64,000 bases of DNA from PALSA-926 sp964476835 (GTDB lineage: Bacteria > Pseudomonadota > Alphaproteobacteria > Micavibrionales > UBA2020), in assembly GCA_964476835.1 (NCBI GenBank), contig CAYZCE010000001.1, positions 120,387 to 184,386 on the forward strand, given 5' to 3'. The notes under the pieces were generated by a model. It made no database searches. It had not been told where the DNA came from and worked only from the letters and a program-made list of their open reading frames with translations. The position numbers were made by a program, and so were the translations under genes. Shown piece by piece: positions 62,945 through 64,000 of the stretch. Within the stretch, counting starts at the first letter, position 1. Each line of letters starts with the position of its first letter.

Positions 62945-63289
62945 CTATCGCGCGGCGGCGGGCAGGTATTGGCGCAGCTCGCGCACCGTGCGGACGTCGG
63001 CGGAGTCCATATTTTCGAAGCAGACTTTGTACTGGATGGTGTTGACGCTGTCGCGCGGGCTGTCGATGGTGCCGCTGGCGTAGAGGGTTTCCGTCAGCGC
63101 GCCTTCGATGTAATCGACCGAGATGACGTCGCGCGGCGAGACGATCTTCACTACCGTGCCGGTCCCGGCATGCGCCGTGATGCCGGGCTTGAAAGGGGCG
63201 GGCGCGTGCTTCTTCTCCGACCGGCAGGCGGTCAGAAGGCTGGCGGCTGCAAAGGCGACGACGAGGGCGTTTTTCAGGTGAAATGACAT
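62945..63289 (-). CDS. Predicted lipoprotein, unknown
   Basis: A 114-residue protein with a lipoprotein signal (basic start, hydrophobic stretch, lipobox LTAC at about residues 19-22). The mature part has one more Cys (YKVCFENMD) and a beta-like body. ATG 63289 is better placed after AGGG than the ATG six bases upstream. No family recognised. Divergent from clpB. Confidence 0.65.
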   Translation of the reverse strand: MSFHLKNALVVAFAAASLLTACRSEKKHAPAPFKPGITAHAGTGTVVKIVSPRDVISVDYIEGALTETLYASGTIDSPRDSVNTIQYKVCFENMDSADVRTVRELRQYLPAAAR

Positions 63290-63399
63290 GTGCATACCCT
63301 AGATTATTTTCATAACCACGTCAACAAATAAAATAGTTAACTTTTTTGCGCCGGTTGTCTGCGAGAATGTTAAAATAGGATATCAAGCGAGGTTCCCCC

Positions 63400-64000
63400 A
63401 TGGATTTTGAGAAGTTCACTGAAAGATCGAAGTCGGTTGTGCAGGCGGCGCAGACGCTGGCGATACGGCACAACCATCAGTATTTGCAGCCGGAGCATTT
63501 GCTCAAGGCGATGCTGGATGACGACAGCGGCGTGATCGGCACGCTGATCCGCGCGGCGGGCGCGAAGGTGGAGGATGTCGTCGCGGCCAACGACGAGCTG
63601 GTTGCCAAGAACCCCTCGGTCAGCGGCAACAACGCGGGGCTTCACCTGTCGCCCAACACCGCCAAGGCCATCGACAACGCGGAGCAGGCGGCCAAGAAAT
63701 CCGGCGACGCTTATGTGACGCTGGAGCGCCTGTTGCAAGGCATCACGCTGGTGCCTGCGTCTGAAGTTGCGAAGATGTTGCTGAAATTCGGCGTCACGCC
63801 GGAGAAGTTGAACCGCGCCGTCAACGATCTGCGCAAGGGCCGCACCGCCGACAGCGCGTCGTCGGAAGACCAATTTGAAGCGCTCAAGAAATACGCGCGC
63901 GACCTCACCGAAGCCGCGCGCGCGGGCAAGCTTGACCCTGTCATCGGCCGCGACGAGGAAATCCGCCGCGCCATTCAGGTGCTGGCGCGCCGCACCAAGA
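63400..64000 (+). CDS. clpB: ATP-dependent chaperone ClpB, N-terminal part (runs off window)
   Basis: The first 200 codons of ClpB: MDFEKFTERSKSVVQAAQ, the duplicated Clp N-domain (about 1-145) and the beginning of the first AAA+ module (ARAGKLDPVIGRDEEIRRAIQVL). The Walker A motif would come just after the window edge. It disaggregates proteins with DnaK. I see no clear heat-shock promoter in the 110 bases upstream. Confidence 0.95.
   Translation, partial: MDFEKFTERSKSVVQAAQTLAIRHNHQYLQPEHLLKAMLDDDSGVIGTLIRAAGAKVEDVVAANDELVAKNPSVSGNNAGLHLSPNTAKAIDNAEQAAKKSGDAYVTLERLLQGITLVPASEVAKMLLKFGVTPEKLNRAVNDLRKGRTADSASSEDQFEALKKYARDLTEAARAGKLDPVIGRDEEIRRAIQVLARRTK

Noticed and set aside
63290..63399. 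Heat-shock (sigma32-type) promoter before clpB
   Set aside because: No CTTGAA/CCCCAT-type boxes; TTGTCT and TAAAAT are present but only 10 bases apart.

Overview
The window is 64 kb of a GC-rich (about 60 percent by eye), tightly packed bacterial chromosome and looks alphaproteobacterial. Lineage clues are the ATP12-type F1-ATPase chaperone, the DUF4167 protein after prmC, the lysC-ptsP-...-prfA-prmC-DUF4167-clpB order, the chain rplQ-degP-rarA-crcB-rluC-ATP12, and an alpha operon without rpsD. I cannot name the order from sequence alone. I found no rRNA, tRNA, insertion sequence, prophage or CRISPR array. Nearly all of it is core genome with a scatter of lineage-specific genes.

Layout. 1-8.2 kb: a large uncharacterised repeat protein, then a minus-strand operon (lipoprotein, ArgE-like M20 peptidase, PuuA-like glutamine synthetase, PuuB-like FAD oxidase) that looks like polyamine or amine catabolism, then a site-2-type protease with CBS domains. 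8.3-11.4 kb: rpmI-rplT, rpmE and three small unknown genes, including a histidine-rich protein with a small partner. 11.4-15.6 kb: two tandem M3 oligopeptidases on the minus strand. 15.6-35.1 kb: the str-S10-spc-alpha ribosomal cluster, rpsL to rplQ, with secY, adk and rpoA, preceded by a 485-base leader region and broken by a terminator and new promoters before secY and rpsM.

35.1-39.9 kb: five overlapping genes (degP-like protease, rarA, crcB, rluC-like, ATP12 chaperone). 39.9-42.2 kb: a membrane protein and mutL on the minus strand. 42.2-45.2 kb: a rifampin-phosphotransferase-like ATP-grasp/swivelling-histidine enzyme overlapping a histidine phosphatase. 45.2-47.8 kb: a pentapeptide-repeat protein, then a BolA and monothiol-glutaredoxin pair, then a small unknown protein. 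47.8-53.4 kb: glmS, glmU, a DUF3108-like envelope protein and purA on the minus strand. 53.5-61.9 kb: lysC, ptsP, rodZ, ispG, prfA, prmC and a DUF4167 gene in one direction. 62-64 kb: a small unknown protein, a REP-like palindrome, a lipoprotein, and the start of clpB, which runs off the window.

The most unusual observation is the bolA-grxD pair at 46.6-47.2 kb. The glutaredoxin carries Asp in place of the CGFS cysteine and has no cysteine at all, and the neighbouring BolA carries Asp where the family has its near-invariant C-terminal histidine. Both protein-side ligands of the classical Grx-BolA [2Fe-2S] cluster therefore appear to have been lost together. Other points worth attention are the phosphotransferase/phosphatase pair, a possible Cys-His-Asp (transglutaminase-like) triad in the first gene, CGTAA/TTACG repeats upstream of the str promoter, and lysine/alanine-rich tails on many ribosomal proteins.
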